A stretch of DNA of 64,000 nucleotides. Origin: Ichthyophis bannanicus (Eukaryota; Chordata; Amphibia; Gymnophiona; Ichthyophiidae). This document shows, one piece after another, positions 10,830 to 21,244 of this stretch (position 1 is the stretch's first letter; each line of letters begins with the position of its first letter). Location: the NCBI GenBank assembly GCA_033557465.1, contig CM066037.1, positions 516,452,686 through 516,516,685 of the forward strand. The letters are read 5' to 3'. The notes under the pieces are model-generated. The model was given only the letters and a program-made list of their open reading frames with translations, did no database searches and was not told where the DNA came from. Made by a program: the position numbers and the translations under genes.

Positions 10830-11244
10830 CGTGTCAAACAAAATATATGCAAAATACAGGCAAGCCAGTCAACAAATGATGGAAAGCAATGAGCACAAAT
10901 GCTCGAAGTCTAGCGAACAAAGTTCCTGACCTGGAAGCCTTAATTGTGGAAATGGACTTGGAAATTGTGGCCATTACAGAAACACGGTTTAATGAGTCGC
11001 ATGAATGGGATATAGCCATAGCTGGCTATAATCTATTTAGAAGAGAAAGGGAGGGTAGAAAAGGAAGAGGAGTAGCCCTATATGTCAAAAGCAATATTAA
11101 AGCTGCTGAAATGCAGGGGACATGGGGAAAAGAAGCAGCGCTGTGGATTGTGTTGAAAAGAGGATATGGCACTATCATACTGGTGCAGTATACAGGCCTC
11201 CAACTCAAACCAAAGAAATGGATAGGGAATTGATTATTGATGGA
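10830..11244 (+). pseudogene. CR1 ORF2 endonuclease, N-terminal half (outer copy)
   Basis: Starts with an N-A-R-S-L block (MSTNARSLANK), followed by ITETRFN, the metal-binding Glu block of LINE endonucleases, and then HEWDIAIAGY and RGVALYVK. This matches the apurinic-type endonuclease order. The frame runs on to YTGLQLKPKK (normally Y.PP...) and then hits the junction with the inner CR1 at 11244-11246. The missing remainder, including GDFN, is found at 12775-12850 on the far side of the inner element. Confidence 0.85.
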
Positions 11245-12774
11245 GAATGGCTGATGTCATACATCTACACAAAAGTGGTGACAGGGAAGAAGTGTTAAAC
11301 TACATTCCCGTGAGCCTTACCTCGGTGGCGGGAAAAGTAATGGAGGTGCTCCTGAAAGAGCAATTAGTGAATTTTCTCAAAACCAACAGGTTGCAAGATC
11401 CGAGGCAACATGGTTTTACTGAAGGACGGTCTTGCCAAACAAATCTGATTGAGTTCTTTGACTGGGTGACCAAGGAACTAGATCAGGGTTATGCGATGGA
11501 TGTCATCTACCTGGATTTCAGCAAAGCTTTTGATACTGTTCCTCATAGGAGGCTTGTCAAACTCAGTAGCTTGGGGATGGGTCCCAAGATGGTAAACTGG
11601 ATTAGAAATTGGTTGACTGACAGATAACAGAAGGTGATGGTACATGGAGCTCACTCGGATGAAAGGAAGGTGATTAGTGGGGTGCCCCAGGGTTCGGTCC
11701 TGGGCCCGGCACTGTTCAATGTATTTGTGAGTGATATTGCTGAAGGACTGAATGGAAGGGTCTGTCTTTTTGCAGATGACACAAAAATTTGCAACAGAGT
11801 GGACTCCCCCGAGGGAGTGGATAACATGAGGAAAGATCTACAAAAGCTGGAAGAATGGTCTAATGCTTGGCAATTACGATTTAATGTGAAAAAGTGCAGT
11901 GTCATGCACTTGGGTAGCAGAAATCCAAGGGAAATGTACGCAATAGGGGGCGAGAGGTTGGTGTGCATGGTTCAGGAGAAAGACCTTGGTGTGATTATCT
12001 CTGATGATCTCAAGGTAGCAAAACAGTGCGACAAGGCGGTGGCAAAAGCCAGGAGGATGTTGGGCTGCATACAAAGAGGGATTAGCAGCAGAAAGGAAGA
12101 GGTACTTATGCCACTGTACAGGTCGCTGGTGAGGCCTCACTTGGAATACTGTGTTCAGTTTTGAAGACCATATCTTGCAAAAGATGTAAAAAAGACTGGA
12201 AACTTTTCAGAGGAAGGCGACCAAAATGATTTGGAGCCTGCGTAAGAAACCTTATTAGAAGAGACTTGAAGACCTAAATATGTACACTTTGGAGGAGAAG
12301 AGGGATAGTGGAGATATGATTCAGACCTTTAAATACTTAAAGAGGAACGATGAACAAACAAACCTCTTCCAAAGACGGGGAAGCTGCAAAACTAGAGGGC
12401 ATAACATGAAGCTGCAAGGTGGTAAATTGAAAAGCAATGTCAGAAAATATTTTTTCACTGAAAGGGTGGTGGATGCTTGGAATGCTCTCCCGATGGAAGT
12501 GGTGGGGGCAAACACGGTGACGGAATTCAAAACAGCATGGGACAAGCACAGCGGATCCCTTTACAGCAACAGGATAAAAACAAAATAAACTGAACCATTT
12601 AACTTCTCAACAAATAAGGGTGCCCTAGATGGAGTGGTGGGTCCACCCCTAAACAAAGACATGGGGAGGGGTGGCCTGCACAGAGCGACAGGCGCACCTA
12701 CTCTTGCCGTATTGCTGGGCAGACTGGATGGACCATGCTGGTCTTTATCTGCCGTCATTTACTATGTTACTATG
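11245..12774 (+). mobile_element. Inner 5'-truncated CR1 (subfamily 2)
   Basis: A CR1 copy starting abruptly at the beginning of the RT and running to a complete 3' end (atggaccatgctggtc, then tctgccgtcattta and tactatgt repeats). It sits inside the endonuclease of the outer CR1. The outer frame stops at 11244 and resumes at 12775 with a gat/atg overlap at the join. 5' truncation is the usual outcome of LINE reverse transcription. Confidence 0.8.
11247..12588 (+). pseudogene. CR1 reverse transcriptase (inner copy)
   Basis: Most complete plus-strand CR1 RT here. The frame at 11247-11627 holds HLHKSGDRE.LNY.PVSLTSV, RQHGFTEGRSCQTNLIEFFDW and VIYLDFSKAFDTVPH (motif A). The frame at 11634-12164 holds VISGVPQGSVLGP (motif B), CLFADDTKICN (motif C with both Asp intact) and then the thumb blocks (FNVKKCSVMHLG, KDLGVIISDD, PHLEYC). 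A stop and frame change at about 11628 and a stop at about 12165 separate it from the last frame at 12280-12588 (FFTERVVDAWNALPMEV). All catalytic residues are present, but the reading frame is broken at least twice. Confidence 0.9.
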
Positions 12775-13660
12775 ATATTGCAAAGATAGCAATGAAGGGG
12801 GAAGTGATCATATTGGGTGACTTTAATCTACCCAATGTAGACTGGAGTATTCCTTCTGCAAATCTGGAAAGAAGTAAATAAACTGTGGATACCTTCCCAA
12901 GATGCATTACTTAGACAAATGGTGATGGAACCAACCAGGGAAAACTTGATACTGGATTTAATACTCGCCAACAGAGATAGCATGCCTAATGGGTACCCAA
13001 GTGAGCAGCAGTGATCATCACACAGTGTCATTTGAGATAAAAGCCAAGGTGGAGTCCAATCACAGCAAGCTCAAAGTCCTAGACATCAAAAACGCTGACT
13101 TCAGTATAATGGCCAAGTGCCTGAAGGAGGAGTTGGCAGGGTGGGAGGGGATAAGGGAAGTAGAATTGCAGTGGACTACACTAAAGGAGACAATAAAAGG
13201 GGCAACAGATACATATGTAAGGAAAGTAAATAAAAACAGAGGAAAAGGAATCTATTTGGTTCTCCAAAGAAGTGACTGCACAAATAAAGGCAAAAAACAG
13301 TTTTCACAAAATTCAGAAGTTCGCAAACAGAGGAACACAGAAAAGAATACAGGATAAAACTAAAAGACAAAAAGAGAAATTAGGATAGCAAAATCAAAAG
13401 CAGAAGAAAAGATGACTAAAGATGTGAAGTGTGGCGACAACATTTTTTTCAGGTATATTCAGGAGACGAGGAAAGTCAGAGGTGGAATTTCAGGACTCAA
13501 AAGTACCGGGAATAGATTTGTGGAAAGTGACATTGGAAAAGCGAAAATGTTAAATACTTCTCTTCTGTTTTTACTAAAAAAAATCCTGGAGGACCACCTG
13601 TGATTGACAAATATACAATGGGAATAGAGTAGATACCATACCATTCACAGAAGATTTATT
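12775..13660 (+). pseudogene. CR1 ORF2 endonuclease C-terminal half and linker (outer copy)
   Basis: Resumes exactly where the frame at 11244 stopped. It reads KGEVIILGDFNLP..DW (catalytic Asp-Asn), then an LDLIL-like block near 12955, and SSDHHTVSFEIK near 13005-13035 (catalytic Asp-His). After this come the DF and W-rich linker sections typical of CR1 between endonuclease and RT (12989-13357 and 13412-13603). Several frameshifts and a stop are present. The counterpart in the minus-strand CR1 copies lies at 17154-17597 and 41377-41775. Confidence 0.8.
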
Positions 13661-13675
13661 TATTTAACGGTTGTG

Positions 13676-14520
13676 TTAGATCAGCTTGCAAAACTGAAAA
13701 TGGCCATGGGACCGGATGAGATACATCCCAGGATACTGAAAGAGTCAGAGAGGTTCTGGCAGGGCCGTTAAAGGATGTTTTTAAAAGATCCTTGGAGAAC
13801 ATGAGGAAAGATCTACAAAAACTGGAATGGCCTAATTCTTGGCAGTTAAGATTTAATGTGAAGAAGTGCAGTGTCATGCACTTGGGAAGCAGAAATCCAA
13901 GCAGAAATGCAATAGGGGTCTAGAGGTTGGTGTGCACGGACAATAAGGACCTCGGAGTAATTGTTTCTGAGGATCTCAAGGTGGCAAAACAGTGTGAGAA
14001 GGTGATGGCAAAAGCCAGGAGGATGTTGGGCTGCATACAAAGAGGGATTACCAGCAGAAAGGAAGAGGTACTTATGCCACTGTATAGGTCGCTGGTGAAG
14101 CCTCACTTGGAATACTGTGTTCAGTTTTGGAGACCATATCTTGCAAAAGATGTAAAAAGACTGGAAACTGTTCAGAGGAAGGCAATCAAAATGATTTTGA
14201 GCCTGTGTCAGAAGACTTATGAGAAGAGACTTGAAGACCTAAATACGTACACTCTGGAGGAGAGGAAGGACAGGGGAGATAGGATTCAGAACTTTAACTA
14301 CTTAAGGAGTATTAATGAACAAACCAACCTCTTCCAAAGACGGGGAAGCTGTAAAACTAGAGGGCATAACATGAAGCTGCAAGGGGATAAACTGAAAGGC
14401 AATGTCAGGAAATACTTTTTCACTGAAAGGGTGGTGGATGCTTGGAATGCCCTCCCAATGGAAGTGGTGGTGACAGAATTCAAAATGGCATGGGGACAGA
14501 CACAGTTGATCCCTTTATAG
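13676..14520 (+). pseudogene. CR1 ORF2, RT start fused by deletion to RT C-terminal domain
   Basis: 13680-13775 encodes the block before RT (MAMGPDEIHPRIL). At about 13790 the sequence jumps to NMRKDLQKLE, which normally lies downstream of FADD. An internal deletion of roughly 0.8 kb therefore removed the polymerase active site. The frame at 13927-14520 then gives the thumb and C-terminal region (KDLGVIVS, ARRMLGCIQRGI, MPLYRSLV.PHLEYC, VQRKAIKMI, FFTERVVDAWNALP). The comparison sequence for the deleted part is the inner copy at 11247-12164. Confidence 0.85.
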
Positions 14521-14773
14521 CAACAGGATAAAATAAAAAAACAACTAACTATCTCTTATATCTCAACAAATAGGGGTGACCTACACGGAGTGGTGGGTAC
14601 ACCCCTAAACAAACAAAGGCATGGGGAGGGTGATCTGCATGGAGCAGCAGGTGCACCTACTCTTGCCACCTAGCTGGGCAGACTAAATGGACCATACTGG
14701 TCTTTATCTGCCAATATATACTATGTAACTATGTGTTGAGAGCCTCAGTCATTTAGATCATTTATTTTGTAGC

Positions 14774-14903
14774 CAGGACTGTACCAAGCTAGAAATGCAC
14801 CCTGTGCAACTAACAAATCTGATGCCCCCTCTGCCCCAGCCACATGTAGTAATGCGCTTTTATGAGCTTTCTGGAAGCTCGCACAGCCCTTGGTACGGTC
14901 CTG
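14774..14903. repeat. 130-bp inverted-repeat unit, possible MITE
   Basis: Bases 14774-14788 (caggactgtaccaag) and the reverse complement of 14889-14903 differ at a single position. The ends are 15 bp and the whole unit is 130 bp. The inner part (accctgtgcaacta ... tgtagtaatgcgc) has no coding capacity. It may be a small non-autonomous DNA transposon or its remnant. No clear target duplication is visible. Confidence 0.45.
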
Positions 14904-15078
14904 ATCATAGCTACAGATTAATAAAAAAAACCTATACATTTTCACACTATTCATATTTTTCACATCACAAAACTCATACCAATCTAGAAACAGAGCAAAG
15001 GGTTATATAGAAACAGAGAAACAGAAATATGAGGACAGAAAAAGACCACATGGCCTATCTAGTCTGTCCTTCCATATC

Positions 15079-15338
15079 TAACCCGACGAAAATTATTCTA
15101 AAACGACTGACTGGGTCTCAGACTCAGGGTTCCCAGGTGTCGTGAAGCAACACTTACGGGAGCCTATCTTTGCATCAATGACCCAGGACATTCAGTCTGA
15201 AAAGTGATGTCTTCAATTCAAGTTTCTGAAACCTTATAGTACTTTAACTCATAAGTGAAATTTCAGACTACATTTTTATCAGAGTTCAGTATTGTTATTG
15301 ATGAATTATCACACTGATACTAGTTGACTCTAATCGTT
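15079..15338 (-). mobile_element. 260-bp insertion with 14-bp target duplication, family Y copy 2
   Basis: Interrupts the CR1 3' UTR and is flanked by tgtccttc[c/g]atatc at 15065-15078 and 15339-15352, a 14-bp direct repeat with one mismatch. Removing it restores the CR1 sequence seen at 37470-37490. On its minus strand it shares ctgggtcattgatg and a tctgagacc...cagt.gtttt section, in the same order and similar spacing, with the insertion at 22284-22692. Both are therefore likely one family. No coding frame is seen. Confidence 0.65.
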
Positions 15339-15355
15339 TGTCCTTCGATATCAAC

Positions 15356-16355
15356 AACTACAACAGTACCCTTTTTTCCTTTAGAGATCCTCTGTGTTTG
15401 TCCCATGCTCTTTTGGATTCAGTTACTGTCCTCATCTCTACCACCTCCACTGGGAGACTATTCCACGGATCCACCACTCTTTCCGTAAAGAAATATTTCC
15501 GCAAATCACCCCTGAATCTATTCCCCTTCAACCTCATCCCATGTCCCCTCGTAGCAGAACTTGAAAGAGGCTCTCCCCCTGAACATATGCGCCACGGAGG
15601 TATTTAAACATCTCAATCATATCACCTCTATCCCGCCTTTCCTCTAAGGTGTACATATTAAGATCCTTAAGTCTGTCCTCATATGCTTTATAATGAAGAC
15701 CACTAATCATTTTAGTAGCCACCCTCTGCACCGACACCATCCTGTTCACATCCTTTTGAAGGTGCGGTCTCCAGAATTGCACACTATACTCCAAATGACG
15801 TCGCACCAAAGACTTATATAGAGGCACTATGACCTTTTTTCTGCTAGCCATTCCTCTCCGTATGCACCCAAGCATCCTTTTAGCTTTTGTCGTCACCTTT
15901 TCTACCTGTTTAGCTACTTTAAGATCATCAGACCCAACCACGCCCAGGTCCCGCTCTTCTTTAGTGGACAAAAGTACTTCACCCTCTATACTATATTGCT
16001 CCCTTGGATTGCTGCAGCCCAAATGCATGACCTTACATTTTTTAACATTAAATCCCAGCTGCCAGATTCTAGACCATTCTTCAAGCTTAGCTAGATCCCT
16101 CCTCATGTTATCTACACCTTCCTGGGTATCTACTCTATTGCAGATTTTGGTATCATCCGCAAAAAGGCAAACCTTACCCGACAGCCCTTCCACTATATCA
16201 CTAACAAAGATGTTAAAAAGAATCGAACCAAGGACAGATCCCTGGGGCACACCACTGGTAACATCCTTCTCCTCAGAGTGAGCTCCATTTACCTGTACTT
16301 TTTGTCGCCTCCCACCCAACCAATTTCTAACGCAAGCAGTAACTTTAGGGTCCAT
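15356..16355 (-). pseudogene. CR1 copy B reverse transcriptase
   Basis: Open frame of 273 codons at 15534-16355 with MDPKVTACVRNWL, DVTSGVPQGSVLGSILF (motif B), CLFADDTKICN (motif C intact), NMRRDLAKLEEW, FNVKKCKVMHLG, RDLGVV.SDDLKVAKQVEKV, ARRMLGC-like and YKSLV..HLEY blocks. The frame then shifts, and the final block continues to about 15356. Motif A lies upstream near 16400-16440 but is damaged (a stop right after YLDFS, and part of the SKAFDTV section is lost). Confidence 0.88.
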
Positions 16356-16401
16356 CCCTAGGGTGCTCAGTTTGTTTATAAGTCGCCTGTGAGGAACAGC
16401 G

Positions 16402-18092
16402 TCAAAGGCTAAAATCTAAATACACCACATCTAGGACTCTCCCTCGGTCCAACTCCCTGGTCACCCAGTCAAAGAAATCAATCAAATTTGTCTGACAAGA
16501 CCTGCCTCTGGTGAATCCATGCTGCTTTGGATCCTGTAATCCGCTGGACTCCAGAAACCTCACTATTTTCTCTTTCAGCAGCGTTTCCAATAATTTACTC
16601 ACCCTGAAGTTAAACCGGCCTGTAGTTTTCAACCACATCCTTACTTCCGCTGTTGTGTAAAGGCACCACATGAGCCTCTCTCCAGTCCTTTGGCACCACT
16701 CCAGACTCCAACAAAGCATTGAAAAGGTCAGTCAGTGGAGCTGCTAGAACGTCCCCAAGTTCCCTCAGTATTCTAGGGTGTATCCCATCCGGTCCCATCG
16801 CTTTGTCTACTTTAAGTTGAGCTAGTTTCTCATGAACAGTCTTCTGAAAATTGTTCAAGATGTTCTTCACTTCTGTTCCTGTTTGTGGGTGTTTTCTGAG
16901 GACCTGCTCCTGGTTCTTCATCTGTGAACACAGAACAGAAATATTTGTTAAGCAATTCCACTTTATCCTCAATCAGCTTCTACATATTCTTCCCCTTCAC
17001 TCTTGAGTCTGACAATACCACTTTTGCCCTTCCTCTTCTCACTAACATATCTGAAAAATGTCTTATCCCCCCATTTTATTGCATTGGCTATTTCCTCTTC
17101 TTTTGAATCTTTGCTTTCCTGACTACTTTGCTAGCTTCTCTAAGTTTTTCCAACTATAGATGCCCATCTTCCTCTCTCTGTGATCTCTTGTATTTCATGA
17201 AGGCCTCCCTCTTTTTCTTCACTTTTTCAGTTACCTCTTTCGAAAGCCATTGCGGTCTCCTTTTCCTTTTACCTTTATTTACCACTTTAACAAAAAGGTT
17301 GGTTGCACTTAAAATATCTCCTTTCAGTTTTGCCCACTGTTTTTCTACATCCCCCAGCTGTTTCCATCCCGCTAACGACTCCCTGAGGTATTGGCCCATC
17401 TTGGCAAAGTTAGTCTTCCTAAAGTCTAATACCCTCACCTTTGAATGAATTCTAACAGCCCTAGTCCTCATACTGAACCACACCATCTGGTGATCACTGG
17501 ATGCAAAATGATCTCCCACTATATCATCAGAAACACTTTCACCATTGGTAAGCACCAAGTCCAGTATGGCCCCTTCACGTGTGGGGTCTGTTACCAATTG
17601 CTTGAATAGTTCTCCATGTAGAGAATCCAGGATCTCTTTACTTCTAGATGATACTGCAGCAGGAATGTGTCAATCAACATCTGGCATATTGAAATCCCCT
17701 ATCAGTAGCACTTCCCCTTTCCTAGCAATGTTGCGTATGTCTTCAATTAACTCTCTGTCCACCTCTTCCTCTTGTGAGGGAGGTCTGTATATCACACCAA
17801 TGCAAATAGATTTCTCTTTCCCTCTTTCTAGTTTAACCCACAATGCCTCCTCTCTCCCTTTTAAGCTCTGTAATTCTAAAGCTTTAATAGTACTTTTTAC
17901 ATATAGTGCCACTCCTCCTCCCCTTCTTCCTACCCTGTCCTTTCTGAATAAACTATAGCCAGGTATAGTTACATCCCAGTCATGGTTTTCTGTGAACCAT
18001 GTTTCTGTAACTGCCACTAAATCCAAGTCGGCCACTCCCACCAAAGCTTCAACAGCAGAAATGAGTGTAAAGATGAACCTGAATCTCACCAT
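16402..18092 (-). pseudogene. CR1 copy B endonuclease, linker and RT N-terminus
   Basis: From 18092 downward: an endonuclease frame (17670-18092) with a TETWFTENHDWDV block (catalytic Glu) and RRGGGVALYVKST, then IGDFNMPDVD. Next, 17154-17597 has LDLVLTNGE and SSDHQMVWF followed by the linker (VLDFRKTNFAKMG...). Then 16610-16972 has DKAMGPDGIHPRILRELGD and HNSGSKDVVENYRPV, and 16402-16719 has QHGFTRGRSCQTNLIDFFDW. The order fits CR1 ORF2. At least three frameshifts are present. It starts abruptly at about 18095, a 5' truncation. Confidence 0.85.
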
Positions 18093-18099
18093 ACAGTGT

Positions 18100-18905
18100 C
18101 AATGCCAGAGCGATCAACTCTCAGATAAAATTTCTAAAGTCTGATAAATGCTCGCAATAGTTATGCGACAACCTCTTAGCTGGAAAATAAAGTCTGTGTA
18201 AAAGCTTAAACTGTTTCTATAATGTTTATATTTAAAGTAAAATATTCATATTCTACATGCCTTCCCTTCTAAGATCCATCTGAAGACAAGGTTTTGGTCA
18301 TATGTGCCCTTCCCACTCAACAATGCATATTTAATATCGTTTCTGTACTAACTAGATAACATTTTTTTGTGCACACTCTGAAAAAGGGACAATTTCATCC
18401 TTAAAGATTTCTCAGTTGGCGCAGCAGTAAAGAAATGCAAAGCAATCAATTTACATCTCTCTACTGCAAATAACCAGTAGAAGCATTAGTCATGCTCAGT
18501 GCTTTCATGAGCTATGAGGCTCGACTTAGTAACCAAGTCTATAGAATATGTCTGTTTTCAGTTCAGTTCTCTATGTATCTATAAAATCACCCTTCAATTG
18601 CTCCATTTTTGCACACCCAGTGCTGCATTATTTAGTATATTTTTAAAAAATCACTAATTTCCATAAAAAAGGGAGGAGAGAAAGTTAGTTAAAAATGTGC
18701 AATATGTTTAAGACATAATTCTTAATGCAGAAGAGAGTGGCTTCTTCAAAATATTTAAATACATAGAATGCACTGGTACTAATTTTAGTCACAAATTTGC
18801 CAGGGATACAAAAAGTAAAGCTCCTTGTAATAAAATGTCCAACCCACAAAATCTACCTACCAGCTAATTTAAAAGCAGAGCCTCGAGGACTCTTGTTCAA
18901 GAGAG
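18100..18905. other. No recognisable feature
   Basis: About 800 bp of AT-rich sequence between CR1 copy B and DIRS-2. I see no reading frame with recognisable motifs, no repeat shared with the rest of the window and no structured RNA. It may be unique intergenic sequence or very old repeat. Confidence 0.5.
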
Positions 18906-18933
18906 AAAGCTTAGTTACTCACCTTTAATATGT

Positions 18934-19068
18934 GATCTTTTGGAACAGTAGGAACCAGTCTTCACACATGAATGATGTCCTCTGACCGAGCCTGCAGAGG
19001 AACATTCCCCAGCGTCCAATAGGAAACGTTTGGGAGTGTATGCCTTCCTGCCTTCCCAGTGATTCTCC
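18934..19068 (+). repeat. DIRS-2 left inverted terminal repeat
   Basis: Matches the reverse complement of 31117-31259 (shared agtcttcaca, accgagcct-like and ccagcgtccaatagg against its partner cctattggatgctgg). It also resembles the DIRS-1 left end. Together with the internal complementary region at 19131-19235 it marks the 3' end of the element sense strand. Confidence 0.85.
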
Positions 19069-19130
19069 TCAGTAAGCTTCATTGCTGAGAAAAAGAAAAA
19101 GCTACAACTCTTTGGGGAGGAGGGCGGGTT

Positions 19131-19235
19131 GTGAAGATAGATTCCTGCTGTTCCCGGAAATCACCTGTTACAGGTGAGTAACTATGCTATCTCCAGGAAC
19201 AAGCAGGAATGCAGTCTTCACATATGGGACTCCCT
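19131..19235 (+). repeat. DIRS-2 internal complementary region
   Basis: Near-identical to the DIRS-1 region at 4479-4576. It joins the complement of the left end (acaggtgagtaactatgct) to the complement of the right end (atctccaggaacaagcagg). It includes a perfect CAG|GTGAGT-type string on the plus strand. Confidence 0.88.
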
Positions 19236-19387
19236 AGCTCCAGACTATCGGAAAATGGCAAGGAATAGGGCCAGTTGTTAAAAACAGGAAAAAATCCTTT
19301 TAAGAATATGGGGAATCCAGGGGATCTAGTAGACTTGGCATCCCCAGCACACCCCCATTGCAATGACAGTGGTGGTATCCTTGAGGA

Positions 19388-20400
19388 TCAGAGGGAAGGA
19401 GGTGTAGTTAAGTCCCAAAGAGGTGCGGCTTGGCCAAAGTCACTGTCCTTACAAGAGTGCTTGTCCAGACAGTAATGGGCAGCAAAGGTGTGAAGAGAGG
19501 ACCATGTGGCAGCACAGCAAATCTCTGCTATGGAGACAGAGCGTAAGTGGGCTATAAATGCGGCCATGGCCCGAACATTGAGCGCGGTATCATGACCCTC
19601 CAATGTCAGTCCTGCTTTAGCATATGTAAAGGATATGCAGTCTGCTAGCGAAAAAGAGTGTGTTTGGTCACAGGAAGACAAAGGTGATTAGGACCAAAAG
19701 AAATGAATAACTGCGAGGATTTTCAGTGTACCTTGATTCTGAAAAGGTAATAATGCTAAAGCTCATTTGCAATCTAGGGTATGAAGAGCGGCTTCAGCCC
19801 AAGATAAACATAGTTTTGGAAAAAAGGTCGGAAGAATTACCGGCTGGTTGAGATGGAAAGGAGAAACAACCTTTGGAAGGAAATGCAGATGCGTTCTCAG
19901 GACCACCCTGTCATGGTGAAAACGGGTATAAGATGCATGTGCAACTAAGGCTTGTAGTTCGCTGACCAAGCGAGCCGAGGTGAACACAACTAGGAAGGAG
20001 ACCTTTCAAGTAAGAAAAGGTAGCGCCCAGAGGCTCAAAAGAAGGCTTGAGAAGTTGAGTAAGAACCATGTTAAAGTACCAGGAGGGGACCGGATTAGTG
20101 GCTTAGTCAAGATGAGACTCCATATGAAGCAGGCTACCAACGGGTGTATGGAAACAGGTTTTCCATCAATCCCCCAATGAGAAGCTGAAATGGCACAGAG
20201 GTGGACATAAATGGAATTAGTTTTGAGACCTGTAGAAGAGAGATGAAGGTACAGCAGGAGAGACTCCAGCAGACAAATGAAAGGGTTGAGGGTGTGCTGA
20301 GCGCACCAAACCGCAAACCTGCGCCAATTAAAGGCATAGGTGTGGCGCGTGGAGTCATTCCAGGATGCCAGGATTATCCTTAACAGCGTCCAGTAAATTG
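19388..20400 (-). pseudogene. DIRS-2 tyrosine recombinase
   Basis: The C-terminal frame 19388-19681 reads HDTALNVRAMAAFIAHLRSVSIAEICCAATWSSLHTFAAHYCLD. This is the catalytic His/Arg block followed by the nucleophile-type Tyr region of DIRS recombinases. The frame at 19763-19987 supplies LVSELQALVAHASYTRFHHDRVVLRTHLHFLPK (Arg block degraded to VSEL). The N-terminal part toward 20400 is fragmented. Order and wording parallel DIRS-1 at 4740-6030, but without the SINE. The frameshifts make it inactive. Confidence 0.8.
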
Positions 20401-20428
20401 AGGTTGGAAAGGACTACCCTCTCAGCAG

Positions 20429-20846
20429 TCAAGCCGTCAGGTACAGAGCACAGACATTGGGATGTAACAGCGCCCCTGATCCTGTGAGATCAGGTCTGGT
20501 GCGCATCCCAGACGAAAAGGCTGACGCTGAGCTAAATGAAAAAGAAGGGAAAACCAAAGCTGCTGGGGCCAGAACGGGACTACTTGGATCATAGTGTCCC
20601 TGTCGGTCTGCAGCTTCTATAGTGTTTTGGCTATAAGAGGAATGGGCGGTGAAAGAGAAAAGCATCCAGGGCTTGATGTTGTGGAGACGGCACCCTGGAG
20701 CAGAAGCAAGGGACCTGTGCATTGAGAGGGGTGGCAAACAGGTCAATCTCTGGGATTCCCCATAGCACCAATATGCGATAGACTATTCTCTGCTGAAGAA
20801 TCCACTCATGAGGTCGGAGGACCCAATAAACTGACTGCAAGAACAT
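20429..20846 (-). pseudogene. DIRS-2 methyltransferase-like domain
   Basis: Frame 20631-20846 reads RPHEWILQQRIVYRILVLWGIPEIDLFATPLNAQVPCFCSR, then QALDAFLFH. This parallels the DIRS-1 block at 6100-6500. The following frame, 20429-20746, is shifted. RNase H upstream (about 20870-21200) is only recognisable by position and by scattered similarity to DIRS-1, and no intact acidic motif could be read. Confidence 0.65.
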
Positions 20847-21244
20847 TCTGATCTCCTGGCAGGTAAACAGCTCGGGGGACCATTCCGTGAATCACGGCAA
20901 AGGTCCACAAGCAGACAGCTTCCCCACAGAGGAGGTGAGAGCCTGTGCCTCCCTGCTTGTTGACCTAAAACATTGCAACCTGGTTGTCTGCCTGAACCAC
21001 GATGGATTCATGTGATAACTAATGCCCTAAGGGTGTTTCATCATCAGTTATAACTTTCAACTCCACGAAATGGATCTGATGCAAGGCTTCTTTGGTGAGA
21101 CCAGAGACCCTGCGTGCCCAGGCCACTGACTTGAGCGCATCTGCCCTGTTTGGATGCATCGGTTACTAGCGTCCCTTGAGATGGAGGTTTTGAGGCGAGA
21201 ACCACCACTGAAGGGAGTCTGCCAGAAGAGGGTTGTCTACCACT

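Larger units (their letters stand above)
3930..14734 (+). mobile_element. Outer CR1 LINE (subfamily 2), split in three
   Basis: A single plus-strand CR1 copy whose parts are 3930-4205 (ORF1 N-terminal), 10162-11244 (ORF1 esterase and start of ORF2 endonuclease) and 12775-14734 (rest of endonuclease, linker, C-terminal RT, 3' end). The blocks follow one another in element order without overlap, which supports one element interrupted by DIRS-1 and by an inner CR1. The 3' end has the CR1-type short repeat tail (tactatgt units) preceded by a tctttatctgcc phrase. An internal deletion near 13775-13795 removed RT motifs A to C. It is old and inactive. Confidence 0.8.
15003..18095 (-). mobile_element. 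CR1 LINE (subfamily 1), ORF2 and 3' end, copy B
   Basis: Minus-strand CR1 missing ORF1. The 3' end at 15003-15078 has the family tail (on the plus strand, agaaacagaaatatga followed by agaccacatggcctatc). The same tail occurs at 27811-27882, 37405-37482 and 55715-55775. Coding runs from the RT C-terminus (15356) up through the endonuclease to 18092. A 260-bp insertion with target duplications sits in the 3' UTR (15079-15338). Copy A at 37405-43862 is the better preserved relative. Confidence 0.9.

Noticed and set aside
15829..16281. 150-codon plus-strand frame
   Set aside because: It is the antisense of the CR1 copy B RT; similar antisense frames occur opposite copies A, C and D.
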